From Camellia lanceoleosa (Eukaryota; Streptophyta; Magnoliopsida; Ericales; Theaceae), in contig JANUSC010000391.1 in the NCBI GenBank assembly GCA_025200525.1, positions 1 through 64,000 on the forward strand: a stretch of 64,000 bases of DNA. Reading direction: 5' to 3'. The position numbers and the translations under genes were made by a program. Positions within the stretch are counted from its first letter, which is position 1. Each line of letters opens with the position of its first letter. The notes beneath the pieces are model-generated. The model was not told the DNA's origin and did no database searches. It worked only from the letters and a program-made list of their open reading frames with translations. Below are positions 1 to 12,663 of this stretch, piece after piece.

Positions 1-1352
1 ATCATTCTATTAGGGGTGGAATGGGGTTGTGATATATCAAATCAAACACGGTAAGCAAAAAGTCATCGTGATACATCCATTAAGCGTAACAAAGGGACTT
101 GAAGGTCAATCAAAGGGACCCACGAGGTTAAGTAAAAGGACCATGCGGGTCTATATAAAGGATAAATAAAGCGATGCAAAATAATACGGGGTCATCCATC
201 AAAGATCTTTGTAATTCTCGAATAACAAAGGGTCGTGGTTTTTGTTCCTCTAGCGAGGGCCTTACTAAGGATGTCACGATTACTTTTTATAAAATGGGCA
301 TCCATTCATTCATATAAAATAGCATTTCAAAATCACATTTAAGTAATGAATTAAAATACTTTCAAACATATCTTTATAAAGATACTACTCACAGTGGCTA
401 GTACTGGCATTATGCTCTGGGTGACCACCCACACAAAACACATAGCAAAGACACACATTGAAATAGATGTACTATATAACATCATGTCATATTTACTTTC
501 CTATAGTGTGTTTCTTATCTATTCCTTCATTATTGATGTCCAAATAATGCATAAGGATGCTAAAAAGAATGTGAGGATGTATATGTGCACATGAGAGTGT
601 TTTCAAGGTTGTTGAAAAATAAGTGTTAAGCTCGGCGCACCTTTGGCCGTTCAAGTGGTGTGGTACATTTGCCAAAAAATCTTGGATGGTGTCAAAGTGG
701 CTCGAGCCATCACTAGTCACTTTCGAGCCAAGTACAAGGTTCTGCAAACAAATACTAGGAGTATACAAAGTTTGCTCGGCGATGATTTCATCCTTTCGGC
801 GAAGTGGTCAAATGCAGGTTTTCGAATTGAATTTTGAGTTCCAAAGCACAAGTTTCATGCCCAAAGGCTTGCATGGTTGGTAAAAACATAAGGAAACACA
901 TAATAACTCTTACACACATGATCATTTTCAAACCATATCCCCAAAATCTCTTTCAATTTTCAAAACAACTTCTCAAAAACTTCATAACTTCACCATGCAT
1001 GTATGAATTCAATTCTTTTCATTCCAAAACAAGATCATATGAGATGGTGAGTGTGAAATTATGAAAACTCTTCAAAATTGCAAGTATAACTTCATACAAG
1101 TAAAGATTTTGTAGAAAATCAAGCTTAAGAATGATAATATATGCATGGATGTCCCAATATAATTCATTGATACCAAATTCAAATTCATTCTAACCATTCA
1201 TTTTTAACTTCATGCCATTAATCCTATATACATCATGAACTCAACATGTATATCGATTCTCTACAAGAATTGTATTTGTAATTTATACCTAGAGCTTGAA
1301 TTTGACAGTTGTTAGTCTAATTCCTTTAATTTCCTTTCAATCTCTACAATTC

Positions 1353-1354
<2 letters not shown>

Positions 1355-1403
<49 letters not shown>
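1355..1403. repeat. (TC)n microsatellite
   Basis: Nearly uninterrupted TC dinucleotides, about 24 copies, in the pyrimidine-rich part of the LTR-like sequence. The LTR at 48541-51188 has a shorter CT tract at the equivalent place. Confidence 0.95.
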
Positions 1404-1407
<4 letters not shown>

Positions 1408-1488
1408 AAAACTTGAGTTCTCAATTCTCTCTACAAATTTTTGGCCAATTTTTTTGATGAGGAAAGTGAGTTTGATTAAGCTTAGAAC

Positions 1489-1509
1489 ATATATATATAT
1501 ATATATATA
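1489..1509. repeat. (AT)n microsatellite
   Basis: About ten AT dinucleotides followed by sequence rich in the words TTAGGCTAATTAAGC and AATTAAGCTTG. Confidence 0.9.
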
Positions 1510-1838
1510 AGCTAGATTAGGTTAGGCTAATTAAGCTTGATTAAGGCTAATTAATCTAAGTCTAGCTAATCCTATTTAATTCTAATTGATATATTCTAAT
1601 TATTTTGATCTGAATCAAATTTTAATCAAACTTGCCATGTGATTCTAAATATGCTAACTAGCCTATTGAACTAGTCAATTTTTGGTTTTTGAGTTTGATT
1701 GGGTTTTCAATTTCAGATTCAAAGTATGCATTCAAACAAATATTCCATAAATGAACAAATAACACAAGATAAAACACATAATTATGCAAATGCTCTTAAT
1801 AAAATAATATGAAAATGATATGCACGTTGGGGTTGTCA

Positions 1839-3961
1839 TAGATGTTATTAGTGGCTCTGTATTGATCTAAGCGTTGTGCAAGCCTTGACGTGTTAATGCA
1901 AGCCACTGACATCATTTGCTAATTTAAGCGTTGATAGAGGCACTGAGATTTTGTAGGCTCGGTTTGTTTCTTTTTTTAATTCAAAATTACGTTAATTGCT
2001 TTTATATTATTCGTTGTAATTTTGATTGAAATATGGCATATAGCTTGCACTACAAAAAATTAAAGTTTTCGAGACCAAAATTTAGAAACAAAATTATTTT
2101 TTAGGGACCAATTTTTTTTTTTTTGTTACGAAAAGTGTCGTTATTATATTTTTAGCAATGAAAATTGGACATTAATGATGAATTATTATCTTCTTGGGAC
2201 CAAATTTTTGTCTAAAAAAATAAACTATTTTGAGACCAAATTATTTTGTTCCTAAAAGTGTATTTATTAGTGACATTTTCAAAAAATTTGTCGCTAAAAG
2301 CCTTATTTTTGACTTTTCGGGATGACCTTTTAGCGACTATCCTCACGACGATGGCAATTGGTCTTTAAATGTCTTTTGTAACAAAATTTATTAAAGGTTC
2401 ATAACTTTTTTAAAAATAAAATATTTTTCATTAATGAATAATTCAATATTTTTACGTTAAATTGCTCTTGGGGGAGCATTACTTGGATTTTGAACTTGAA
2501 ATTTTGTAGTAGACTACTGTTATGTAATTTTATTTACTGGTATGATTGTTGTATTTTTTTTTCCTTCAGATTTTGTATTATTTATTTCTGATTTTCTGTG
2601 TAATTATTAATTACTTGTAATTCTTGAAAATTTTAGAAAATTATAGAAATTATAGAAATCTATTATGGCATTATTTAAATATTGTGCACAACATCTTAAG
2701 TTATTTTCAATGCTTATAACTTATAGTATGTTATTATTTTAAATAGTATGATTTATTTATATTGGTGAATTTTAATTCGATGATTAAATTATTTTATTTT
2801 ATTTTTCTGTAAATTCACATTGAGATGCTATTATATGGAATTAATATTTTATAATGCTTTATACATGCCATGTTAATGGGAGGTTGTTCAGTTGAGAGAA
2901 ATCTTTGTAGATTTACTCCTGAAAACCAATATTTTTCCCATGAATTAAATTAAATTTTGGACAATTGTCACTTGCGGTGCAAGAGATGATTATGAGTGTA
3001 GCAGATTTTCGATATTGCGACTTGTGTAATATTGTCACTATTTTATTTAGTTTTTTGTTGCACAATTATATTGTGATATGCTAATCAAATTAATCTCAAT
3101 ACGCATCTTTTTTTCCTCTAATTGACTTAGCTTATGGAAGTTAATTTAGTTTACTTAGACTTAGTAGAGATGTTCAATTGTGAATAAAGTAATTCTATTC
3201 TTTAGATGAGCAGAAAGTCTTAGAGGCTTTAGGTCAGATCTTAGTTGAGCTCTAGTAAGGAAACAACGTCACCGCGATTTTGTTGCCTTGATTGGTGCAA
3301 TAAAAACAAATGTGTGCTATGATTAGTGACATGCTAAGTAGTTTTGATTGGCAAGTTGGAGTTGTGAAAGTAGTAAGCCCTCAATAGATTTAGATGTGAT
3401 CTTGATTATTGAGCTGTGCGGATTGACTTGTAATAATGTTGCATCATTGGATGAAGTAATATCAAAGAGTCACGTTATCTAAGAAATGCAAGCTTAAATG
3501 AGTTAGTCATTAAGTGTAAGGCAGTAGCGATAAAAGTAGTGCTTTGCTCTCTACTGGCGATGGGAGTGGATGGAGCAAAATTTTATGTACTATGATAGTG
3601 TGCATTGAAGTGTCACTTAATGTTAAGAGAATAGCGCTTAAAAGCTGCAAAATCTATTAACACTAAGTGAGAAGATTAGTGCCTAGTGTTTGCAAAATCA
3701 ATTAGCACTACCAACTCGTCTAAGTCTGAACACTTATTGTTTCCACATTTGAGTGTGAGACATGAGAATGAGCTTCTTTGTATGATTCCTTACCTCGGCT
3801 AATGCCTTTGAATCATGTTTATCACTAAGTGCAAAAGTTGTAGCATAGTAATAAAAAGGTCAAGGCCAAGTTGGTTGTTATGACTCTAAATTGCTCGTGA
3901 GAGTATTGTGTTGAATTAGACTCTTTATCTTGATTCATGATTAAGTTGCTTTAGGAGATGT
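1839..3961. other. AT-rich gene-free DNA between two LTRs
   Basis: No ORF longer than about 60 codons and no LTR, PBS or protein motif was found. The only structure seen is the possible MITE at 2048-2511. The rest (2512-3961) is AT-rich with no repeat that I can name. It may be decayed retrotransposon interior or host intergenic DNA. Confidence 0.6.
2048..2511. mobile_element. Possible non-autonomous CACTA-like element (MITE)
   Basis: The left edge is CACTACAAAAAATTAAAG, the usual opening of plant CACTA termini. The interior has alternating GGGACCAA / TTGTCGCTAAAA / TTTTAGCGAC words of the kind seen in CACTA subterminal repeats. A weak inverted partner, AATTTTGTAGTA, ends near 2511. A 3-bp target duplication is not evident and the right terminus is imperfect, so this is a weak call. 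Confidence 0.35.
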
Positions 3962-4017
3962 TGTAACACCCTGATTTTCAAAGATTAATTATGTGGAAAT
4001 TAACTAACAAAAGCATG

Positions 4018-4020
<3 letters not shown>

Positions 4021-4067
<47 letters not shown>
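4021..4067. repeat. 47-bp poly(T) tract
   Basis: Forty-seven uninterrupted T inside LTR H. On the minus strand, which is the strand of the LTR, it is poly(A). It is probably a slippage-expanded run; its exact length may be unreliable. Confidence 0.9.
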
Positions 4068-4075
<8 letters not shown>

Positions 4076-5892
4076 AGAAACTTCATTCTCATTCAATTAA
4101 TTATAAAAATCTTTTTCAAATCCATTTTCTTTTCATATTTACATCAAAAAATACCATGGATGAAACAATAAACCCACTCTCTGTATATTTCAATTAATAT
4201 TACATAATCATCACAATGGAACGCCCCAAAGCTTACAATAAATGAGAGAGCACTGCTCCTTACAAAGAAGGGCACTAAGCCAAATAAACAAATGGAGTAT
4301 TACAATTCATCACTACATTACAACTATGAAATGGTAAAACCAGCTATTTAATCTTCAAATCTGAAAAGCATTCCTTGTACACATGTACAGGTAAGGCATG
4401 AGCAAACCACTAGCTCACCAAGCAATCTCATATTATAACATTAAAAGATATGCAGGTATAAAGATACACATACATATACGTGAAATCATATCGTGCAAAA
4501 ACCTTATGGTTTTATTAATTAATCCCTTAAATCCAATTTATTTAATTAACCACAACTACTTTACTTGAATAAATTAACATGCTTTAATGACAACAAAACA
4601 TCCTTTTCAAAATAACTGCGATGCCAAAGTTTATAATATGAGTTATATACATGTCTTTTCTTCAACGTAGAAAACATGCAGTAAATACACACACTGGGAA
4701 TCTCTATTAAGCATAACATTTCACGAAAATTTCGTTCGTAGGAAACCATAAACCAGCACCCATGTAAACGTAGGCTATACAAACCCTACAATTGCCATTT
4801 CAGGAAAATTTCATCTGCAGGATCGGCACCCATGTAAATGCAAGGTATACAAGCACTACTATTGCCATTTCACAGAAATTTCGTCTGTGGGATCGACACC
4901 CATGCATATGGGTAATGTTTAGGACTTTCACCATGGACACACAGGCTAACCTAATTTGAAATAACCACATCTCTTACCCAGATTCACCAAAGTATTCACC
5001 TACTTTTCTCAAAACAATTCATTTTCAATGATTAAGTATGCAACAATGTTCCATGCAATGTGTGTGAGAAATTAGTTTTCGTTCACCTAATACTTATGCA
5101 ATTTCTACAACAATCAATGCCATCCTCCACCGATAGCTAAAACAATTATCTCTAATGCATTAATTAAAAGATAACAACATGGATATGCAATCCAACATAC
5201 AACCATGGCTTGGAATCCCCGATGATTCCCAACACTTGGAAACAATCCATATTCCACTTTTTAAAGCTAAACTTTCAAAACTTACAAAGTTTTTCATCAA
5301 ACTCAACAATTTCAAAACTAAACATAATCTTTTCCAAATAATCCAACAACTCCCTAAACATTAATATTTAGGATCTTTCACAAATTGGGCCTTTCTCACT
5401 TTCAAATACCCACACACAATTTTATATACATAAAATACATTTAATAGCAAGATTATAGGTAATCAACTCCCAATTTAACCATACCCTCAATTTACAAATC
5501 AAGTATCTCATATATTAAATTGAGGTATAAAAATAACATATTAGCATACTCTAACAAGTAAAACTAATAATCAATTTCCCAATTGTTTTGACTCACACAA
5601 AACTTTTAATCAACTTTGCTCCTCAATCACGATAACCAATATGATGTTCACCAAATCTCACACTTACTGAATATTACCATTTCTATCCTACTATATTAAA
5701 CGTTATGGTATAATCTCAATAACACACTTTTAATCATAAAGGATATAAAATATTAACCAAACTAATTTAATCTATGAAATTAGTAAGTTCATTATTTTCA
5801 AAATTTTCCAAATTAATAATAGCAAACATAATTTCATATGTCTCTTCTCTCAACATAACCATATTTCATGCCAAACTAATTAAAAAGTTATT

Positions 5893-5919
5893 CCCCCCCC
5901 CCCCCCCCCCAAAAAAAAA
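5893..5919. repeat. C18A9 homopolymer junction
   Basis: Eighteen C followed by nine A inside LTR H. There is no counterpart in the homologous LTR at 10068-11757, so it arose after the copies separated, or it is a length or assembly artefact. Confidence 0.85.
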
Positions 5920-6257
5920 TCTCTACTAATAACAATTTCACAACTTTTCCTAAGTTAACTAATTAACATGATATTTATATAAAAAATTATGAAATATGCC
6001 CAAGGATAACATTTTCATGGTTGTGAGTTCAAAAGTCCACACTTCATATTTTTCACTTTCACAAAAATGAACAAAATTTAATCATCAATATATCACCGTT
6101 AATATAATATCATGAATACAACAATTTTAGGGTTTTAATCCCAAAACAACTCTATAATTCTAGCTGAACAACATACACAATATTCATCAACATCAATTTA
6201 TTTTTCTCAAAAATAAATTCCAAAATCAAAGATGAGATAATATTTCTATAACGATTC

Positions 6258-9200
6258 TGGTTTAAGACCCGACATATTTGATATTCTGGATTCGAGTTTC
6301 TTGGTTTTCTATTGTTGTTCTTGTCTTATTCCTCTTTTCCCTCATTGAGTTTGGCTATTGGGATTTGTTGGTTGTGTTTGAAACAAGTTGGTACCATGTT
6401 TTCCAAAATCCTTGTTGTCCAGAATTTTGCTTCTTGCGCTCGGGCGCCACTTCTTGCGCTCGAGCGGGCTTTATGAACTCTCAATACTTTTGCAGGTCTG
6501 CATAACAACTGGGACTTCTTATTCTTCGCTCGAGAGAAGCTTCTTGCACTAGAGCAGTATTGTGCTTGAGCATCCCATTTTGCACTCGAGTGTTGGCCTC
6601 CTGTTTGTAAAACTACTGGGAGAGTGTACTTGTAGCTCGACTTTTTCGCCACCCCTTTCGAAAGTTCGAAAGAAGCCCTACAGTTCGGACTCCCGTGATT
6701 CTAAATCTAATCTCACAAGTGTAATGTGAAATTGATAAACACCAAAGAGTCCAAATCCCGCGAATCTTTTAGAAAATCGATTTTAGAATCAAAAAATGCC
6801 AAAATTGGACTGCTTTGCCGGATACAAAGTCGCCATCTAAATATTTTATTTTGGAAAAATTTAGGAAACCCATGACTCATGCCAAAGGCCACGTATCCAT
6901 CATCACCAAAGTTGCCTCAGCTCGGGAACTTAAGTACGAGAGGGGAACATCATGAATTGAACAGCCTCGCTCGCCCGATCAAAGATCGGCCTCTACTAAT
7001 CATGATATGATTTTTATCAACATTATATGCTCTTGTTCCGGTTATTAGGCTAGCTTTACTATGTGATGTGCACAAGAAAGTATAGACTAGTTTGCAAGAA
7101 TTGGAACAATTTAATTTCACATTTGTTTTGTGAAAAGGGTTTCATTTTGCCACCTCAAGTGGGCTTAAAATTTGCGAATTTGCCACTAAACATAGTGGGC
7201 TTAAAAAAAGTACGTTTATTGAATCGTTCCAATTCAAACAACAAGCCTTTATCTACAAGCATTGAAGCAGTTTAACAAGTAAGCATTTAGTCTCATGGCA
7301 AGCATGCTAGCCGTGGCAATCACTTACACTCATGCAAGTATGCTAAAGCATTAAAAAAAAAAGAAAAAGAAAACTCACCTAGTACTCCAAGCTAAGAAGA
7401 GAACAAAGTTAGAAAAAAAGCATGATTCCTAACTATGCAAAATGTCTAATGCAACACATGCAATATGCAATTAATAGGCTCGACTACTTAACATGTTATT
7501 TGCAACAATTTCATAGCATGCGTTTAAACACATATTGATCGAGGTATTTGAAATGACAATGTTTGGTGATGCCGAGCCTCGGTGCATGCAATACAAGATG
7601 AATGGATGCAAGCATAAGATATGTTAATGGAAACATGTCCCTAATCTAACCATCAAAAGCAGTTAAATAAAAGGGAGAAAGACGTGGGGTTGGAAGATAT
7701 ACACATTATTACATCATGCTCTCACAAAGGAGTGTCCGAATGAATAAACTAACTAGCTAACTAAGCTAAGCTAATTAAGCTAAATATTACAAACCGAATA
7801 AATAATTAACTAACTATCTAAGTTAATTAATTAAGAATTTAACTAGGCTAAGCTAATCAAATATTATATCATAAACTAATTAGCTACAACTAATTAAGTT
7901 AATTAAGCATTACAACACAAACTAATTAGCTACAACTAACTAATTACAAAAATGAATGATTAATTGCTAATTAAACTAATTAACTAGTTAACTAGTCCCG
8001 GGAAGTGAGTGAGGCCCATGCATGCTCAATTTTCACCCGACGAACATCCACTGTTTGCCCTCGAAAGCCTCTATTCGCACAACCCTTGCACTGATTTCCT
8101 CTTCTAGATCAACTCTGCCATGCTTCACAAGCACACTGCTTAAAATTCATTGGTGGCCGGCCGGCCACCATTGAGGGTTTGTCGTCCAACACTGATGGCT
8201 TGCCAGCCAATAACAGTGGCCGGCCGACCATTGGTGATGCACAATTTTTTCTTTGAGAGATAGCAAACAGGGCAAAGAGTGGGTATTCTCACAAGTTGTT
8301 TGTACTGTGTATCCCTCCTTATCATCAAAACATCTCAAAGGACTGATACACTTGGTCCTCAAACCATCAATCAAGCAATTTCATTGCATGATGGCTAAGG
8401 AACCAATGTGTACAAGTTTAATAAATGCACAAACAAGGTCCAAAAAAGACCATCACCCTATCATGCATGATCAAGGGCAATGGAGACCTTAGAAAAATTG
8501 GCATATTTCATCACTTTGAGTATGAAATGCCCCAATCTTCCTTGTGTTCAATTAACATCCGATTGAACACACCAAAACACAACCAAAATCTTATATTGCA
8601 CAATATTAGTTTCCATTTTTGTTTACTCATTTTAACTTACCAACCATTCATTAACCAATTAAGTGCATTGGTGAGAAGTCCTCTAAAGGGAAGGAAGTGT
8701 CAAACAAGGGGGAGTTTAAGGCAAGAGAGAGGTGTCATGCCGTTGGTAATGAACCCCCAAAAGATGATTAAACCATTAAGCAATGAACCTCAATCTCAAG
8801 CTTAAACTATCCTAAGGTTGAAACAACCCTCAAAGAAAATAAAGAGTGAAGAAATGAGGGAGATTGCAGAGATTGTAAGTGCTGAAAATAAAGTAAGAAA
8901 AGCACTAAAACATGCAATCAATTCAAACAAGTGGTGTCTAAAGGCCTAAAACACCAAGCTTGTGAGGACTACACTAGAGGCATGCAAAACAAGACTCAAA
9001 TGCAACAACTAGCCAAAAATAGAGTTTAAACACTCCAAAAATAAAGCCTAAAACATGTTGGAAATAAGCTACAAAAGGCTAGCAAAATAAGCTAACACAT
9101 AGATCTAACTAGGCTAGCAAACAAGACACAAGGAGGAGAGGCTAACCCCTCCAATTTTGGACATCAAAACATGATTTTACCACTGAAAATACTCTGAAAT

Positions 9201-11757
9201 TCAGTACTCAAAAGCCCAAAAAAACATGGTTTGAAAGTGGGAAACAAAGGTGGAAAAGCCTTACAAGCAAGGAATAAAGAAGGGTGAGATACCCCCCCTA
9301 ACCTTAAATGGCCTAAAACACCAATTTCAGCCCACAAAGAAGAGTTTTTTATGGCCCAAAAATAGCCCAAAAGGAGTGGAAAGAGACAGAAAATAAGTAT
9401 GCAAAACAAGTTTAAAAGACAAGTGTTATACCTCTTCAAGAAAAGAATAATTCTAGGCACTAATGCAAGCCAAAATCACATTCAAGAGCTCCAAGAAGGC
9501 CTCAAGTAACCTCAGCTCAAAGATGATCAACTTTGGTTAAGGAAGTGTATGCAAAAGAGTAGTGTAAGTAGGCAAGTATGCACAAATTTGCAAGAGAGAG
9601 AGAGATTTTTGTTCCAAATTTTCTAACCCTCAAAAGTAACGGAGAAGACCCCATATATATAGATAAACAAGCATTTGGCTGAGAAATATCCATTCATACA
9701 TGTGTATGGAGATGGAGACACTTGTGCCAACAGCTGGAACAATTGTCAACAATATATCTTCAAAAAGGTCACTGGTTGCCAGCAAGCTTCTAATATGGCC
9801 GGCAGGCCACTAGTGATGGCCGGAGGCGGTTGGTGTGATGAGGGCTCAATTGCTGGCCAGCATCCTCAATTCCTGGCCCACAGCCACCAGGTGTTGCAGT
9901 CTTGAAGGGTTTCGTCCAAAATAGGGCACAGAGTAGATGGGTTTGAAGGCTCACAGACCGGGCCTTCCCTCAAGGACTTCGGACACCAAACGAGCACAAA
10001 TAGGCATAATCATTGAGTGCAAGCGATGACGTCAAGTCTTGAGGACGGTCAAAATGGGGTGTCTACAGATTCTACACTCGGCAAGAATTATTTTTGTGTT
10101 TAGATTTTCGGCGTCACTTCTTCTGTTGGAGCAAATGCGTGCGTATATCAGTTCATAAAAGTCACTTTTTACATCACTTTTTCATCTCCCTTTCTATCTC
10201 TCAACATTTGAAAACCCTAAATCTAAATTCGTCTCTCTAAAACTTACTGTCACTTAACAAATGCTCCAAGATCTACCCACTTCTCCACCCTACTCCCTTT
10301 GTTAAAATGGTAGAGCTCACCTAGAGCTTCATTTTCATCCAAATAGTGTTGGGTTTTGGCTTCATCCAAGTTTCATCCGTGCTTTTCTCATCTCCTAGCT
10401 TTGAGGTAGGGATTCTCTACACTCTTTTATGATTTTTAACTTAGCTATTTTTTTTTTTTTTTTTTTTATAAAAGAATCTTGTGATTTTGGAGGATTTTGA
10501 ACAAACCTAGGGTTTTGGTTTAAAATCAAAAGAGGTGTTTTCAAATGGATGTATTGGAAATGGTTGTGGGAGTGGAAAGGAGGTTGAGTTATGATAAAAT
10601 TATTGATTTGATGCTTGGAATGGATTTTGGAAGAAAAGGGATTTTGCTCTAAATGTCCCAAATATTTATTTTGTATAAATAAATGGAATTAATGCTGAAA
10701 ATGTGAAATTGGATGGATATTATTATGGATGGTGGAGTTGGATATGTATTATCACTCACATCTTGAAATTTGGAAAGTTTATTTGTATTGGAGGTTTTAT
10801 ATCCATTTAGAAATATCTATTTTGAGCTATCGGTGGAGGATAGCTATGATTGTTGTAGAAATTGCATGAGGGTTAGGTGAATTGAAACTAATTTCTCATC
10901 TATGTACATTGAACAATGATACTCATTTAATACATTGCGAATGTATGATTTTAAGAAAAATGAGTGAATATAGGAAAAGGGGTGTGTATCACCAAAGCAA
11001 GTTGGCCTGTGTGTCCAGAGTGAAAGTCTTAAAAAACGTGTTTATACATGGGTGCCGGTTCCCACAGATGAAATATTCATAAAATGGCAATAGTGGCTCT
11101 TTTATAGGCTACATTTACATGGGTGTCATTTGACGGTTTCCTGTGGATGAAATATCTGTGAAAGGTTGTACCGATTTGAGAATTTCCCTTTGTTTTCTGT
11201 TGTAAAGGACATGATTTGAAAATTGTGATATAAACTGAGCATGACATGATTTTTGGGAAAGAAATGTAAGACGTTTTGATCATAAGCATTGCATATGCAT
11301 TCAATGCTTATATCTTTGTTAAGATTAATATATATTGTGTTGGATTATTTCTACTGGGCTTTGGCTCAGCCTATATGGAAAAACCATTTTCAGGTGTTGG
11401 TGAGATGCCTCCGGCAAGGCAATAGCCTGGGAGGATTAGAGCTAGAGCCTTATTTTGTTTACTTGTTGATATTATTTTGTACAAGCTTAGGGCTTTATCT
11501 GTATTGAATTTAAATCCATTTTGATGTCAAGTACAGTCTTGGAAAGTTATAGCCTTTAGGGAATTTCAATTATCTGTTTAACTTCTATTGTTGACACATG
11601 TTATAGATTTAGGGTTAGGACTTATGAATGTATATTCGCATATGTCACCCTGTTGTATAATTGAGTCTTATGTAATGAAAGGATATTACACTCTAATTTA
11701 TATTGTTAATTATTTATCATTGTGGATGGTTAATTGTGTTTATTTCGGGGCATTACA
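6258..11757 (+). mobile_element. 5' LTR of chromovirus-like element A, split by an Ogre-type LTR
   Basis: The two parts are 6258-6630 and 10068-11757, about 2.06 kb together. The start TGGTTTAAGACCCG resembles the AGACCC start of the related LTR C. The first part has CGCTCGAGCG-type palindromes, as other LTRs of this family do near their start. The second part runs to CATTACA at 11757, directly before a PBS. The interruption is the Ogre-type LTR at 6631-10067. The end is firm because of the PBS. The start is inferred and could be wrong, because GATTC at 6253-6257 and 10068-10072 permits another reading (see findings). Confidence 0.55.
6631..10067 (-). mobile_element. Ogre-type LTR 1 (probably solo), minus orientation
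   Basis: The right edge is the reverse complement of the Ogre LTR start (GGTGTCTACA at 10058-10067) and the left edge begins TGTAG. The interior carries, in inverted order, the blocks shared with the LTRs at 12664-17355, 27884-32017 and 56333-60055. These are a TTTGGCGACTCTG-like block near 6830, the GCCACGTATC block (6888), the CCGATCAAAGATCGG hairpin (6975), GGCCGGCC clusters (about 8155-8225 and 9798-9860) and the GACGGTCAAAATGGGG start block. A TATATATA box lies at about 9653. Flanks GTACT and GATTC do not match, so no clean target duplication supports it. Confidence 0.7.
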
Positions 11758-11760
11758 ACT

Positions 11761-11773
11761 TGGTATCAAAGCG
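11761..11773 (+). promoter_or_regulatory. Primer binding site of element A (tRNA-iMet type)
   Basis: TGGTATCAAAGCG lies 3 nt after the LTR end CATTACA. It matches the plant initiator-methionine tRNA PBS (TGGTATCAGAGC) with one change. This fixes element A as plus-oriented with its interior to the right. Confidence 0.8.
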
Positions 11774-12160
11774 TACTAGGTTTGAATAGTTTGGGTACGT
11801 GGGAAATGGTTATTACTACAATGGGTTTATCTTGCTTGATAGAGACATTTGTATGTATGGTATGCTTATGTGATAACATGCTTACGTGATTATATAGGTA
11901 TAGGATTTAGCTCCTAAGTTATTGATTGGGTTTACGGGTTTCTAGAAGTCCTATTAGAAGAGCACTTGATCGCTATTATTTTTAATTGGAACTCTGGCAA
12001 TGCCGTTGGACGGTCATTATCTAGAAAGGAAATTCATATGTGTTTATGTGACTACGTTCTTATGTGGAATGAATTATAGTTGTTCATCGCATTAGGACAC
12101 AAGCAAGATAGCTTCGGCGCATTTGTAAATGTGCTAAACTCTTTTTTTACCTTCATTAGG

Positions 12161-12663
12161 ATGTCAGGATATAGACGTGGTGGTGGTAGGCATGATAGGG
12201 CTAAAAGGCATGAGGTGCCTTTACCAGATGATATTCTGGCACAAGAGGAAGGGGTTAGTCAAGCTAATGTAGCCGAGCTAGTTGGCCAACAGGCCATGAG
12301 CGCTTTGGCCCCCGAAATGGCCGGGACATTGTAGGAATATATGGACATTCTCAGGGCTAAGAATCAGGTCCTGGCCCAAGTAGCTGAGGCAGGGCCGTCA
12401 TTCTTGAGGAGAGAGTTCTTCCGGTCCAAACTGAACAAATTTTTGGGCAATCCTAAAGAGCCTTTGAAAGTAGATAAATGGCTCGAACAAATGGTGAAAA
12501 CATTTAAGATGCTTGGCACCGAACAACAGTCGCAGGGAGCACAGTCAAGGTCCACTTTTCTAGTGCTGAGTTCAGGTTCTGGGAGAGGCGGTTAGGGAGA
12601 TTTCACCTGATTTAAGTGTGGCCTGTTGAGCCACAACTCTCTAGCTTGCCCACAAAAGGGAGG
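12161..12663 (+). pseudogene. gag: Gag fragment of chromovirus-like element A
   Basis: The gene encodes the capsid/nucleocapsid protein that packages element RNA. The ATG at 12161 starts a basic RGGGR stretch typical of Tekay/Del gag. One in-frame TAG at 12332-12334 (a likely CAG change) separates it from the capsid part, where FLGNPKEP..VDKWLEQM is the recognisable motif. The capsid is shortened: the sequence passes soon from KMLGTE to a serine/glycine-rich linker and a degenerate CCHC knuckle (C-G..SH...C, about 12618-12655). The coding sequence is then cut at 12663 by the solo LTR of 12664-17355. Intact gag of this type is about 400 codons or more, so this copy is a remnant. Confidence 0.8.

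Larger units (their letters stand above)
1..1838 (-). mobile_element. Truncated gypsy-type LTR (left end outside window)
   Basis: This resembles the minus-oriented LTRs at 20206-22600 and 48541-51188. It shares the landmark TACTCACAGTG (385-395), then a stretch with short CTCGAG-like motifs, then a pyrimidine-rich tract, and an edge of the form GGGG..GTCA at about 1838, where an LTR start TGACAACCCC would lie on the minus strand. The left end is outside the window, so no target-site duplication can be tested. No coding capacity is seen; the short ORFs here have no recognisable motif. The assignment rests on order of landmarks, not on strong identity. Confidence 0.4.
3962..6257 (-). mobile_element. 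Gypsy-type LTR H, minus orientation
   Basis: On the minus strand this ends GGGTGTTACA (plus TGTAACACCC at 3962), the typical chromovirus LTR 3' end. Its body is a diverged inverted copy of 10390-11757. Shared landmarks include CACCCATGTAAA at about 4758 and 4829 versus TTTACATGGGTG at 11114, ACACACAGGCTAAC versus GTTGGCCTGTGTGT, and CCACCGATAGCT versus the reversed match near 10830. No PBS follows its 3' end, so it is a solo or broken LTR. The right edge is uncertain because LTR A begins close by. Confidence 0.6.

Noticed and set aside
3991..4197. ORF with poly-Phe, or poly(T) as the tail of a reversed LINE
   Set aside because: The F run is the T47 tract. No endonuclease or RT of a LINE is nearby and LTR H homology continues past it.
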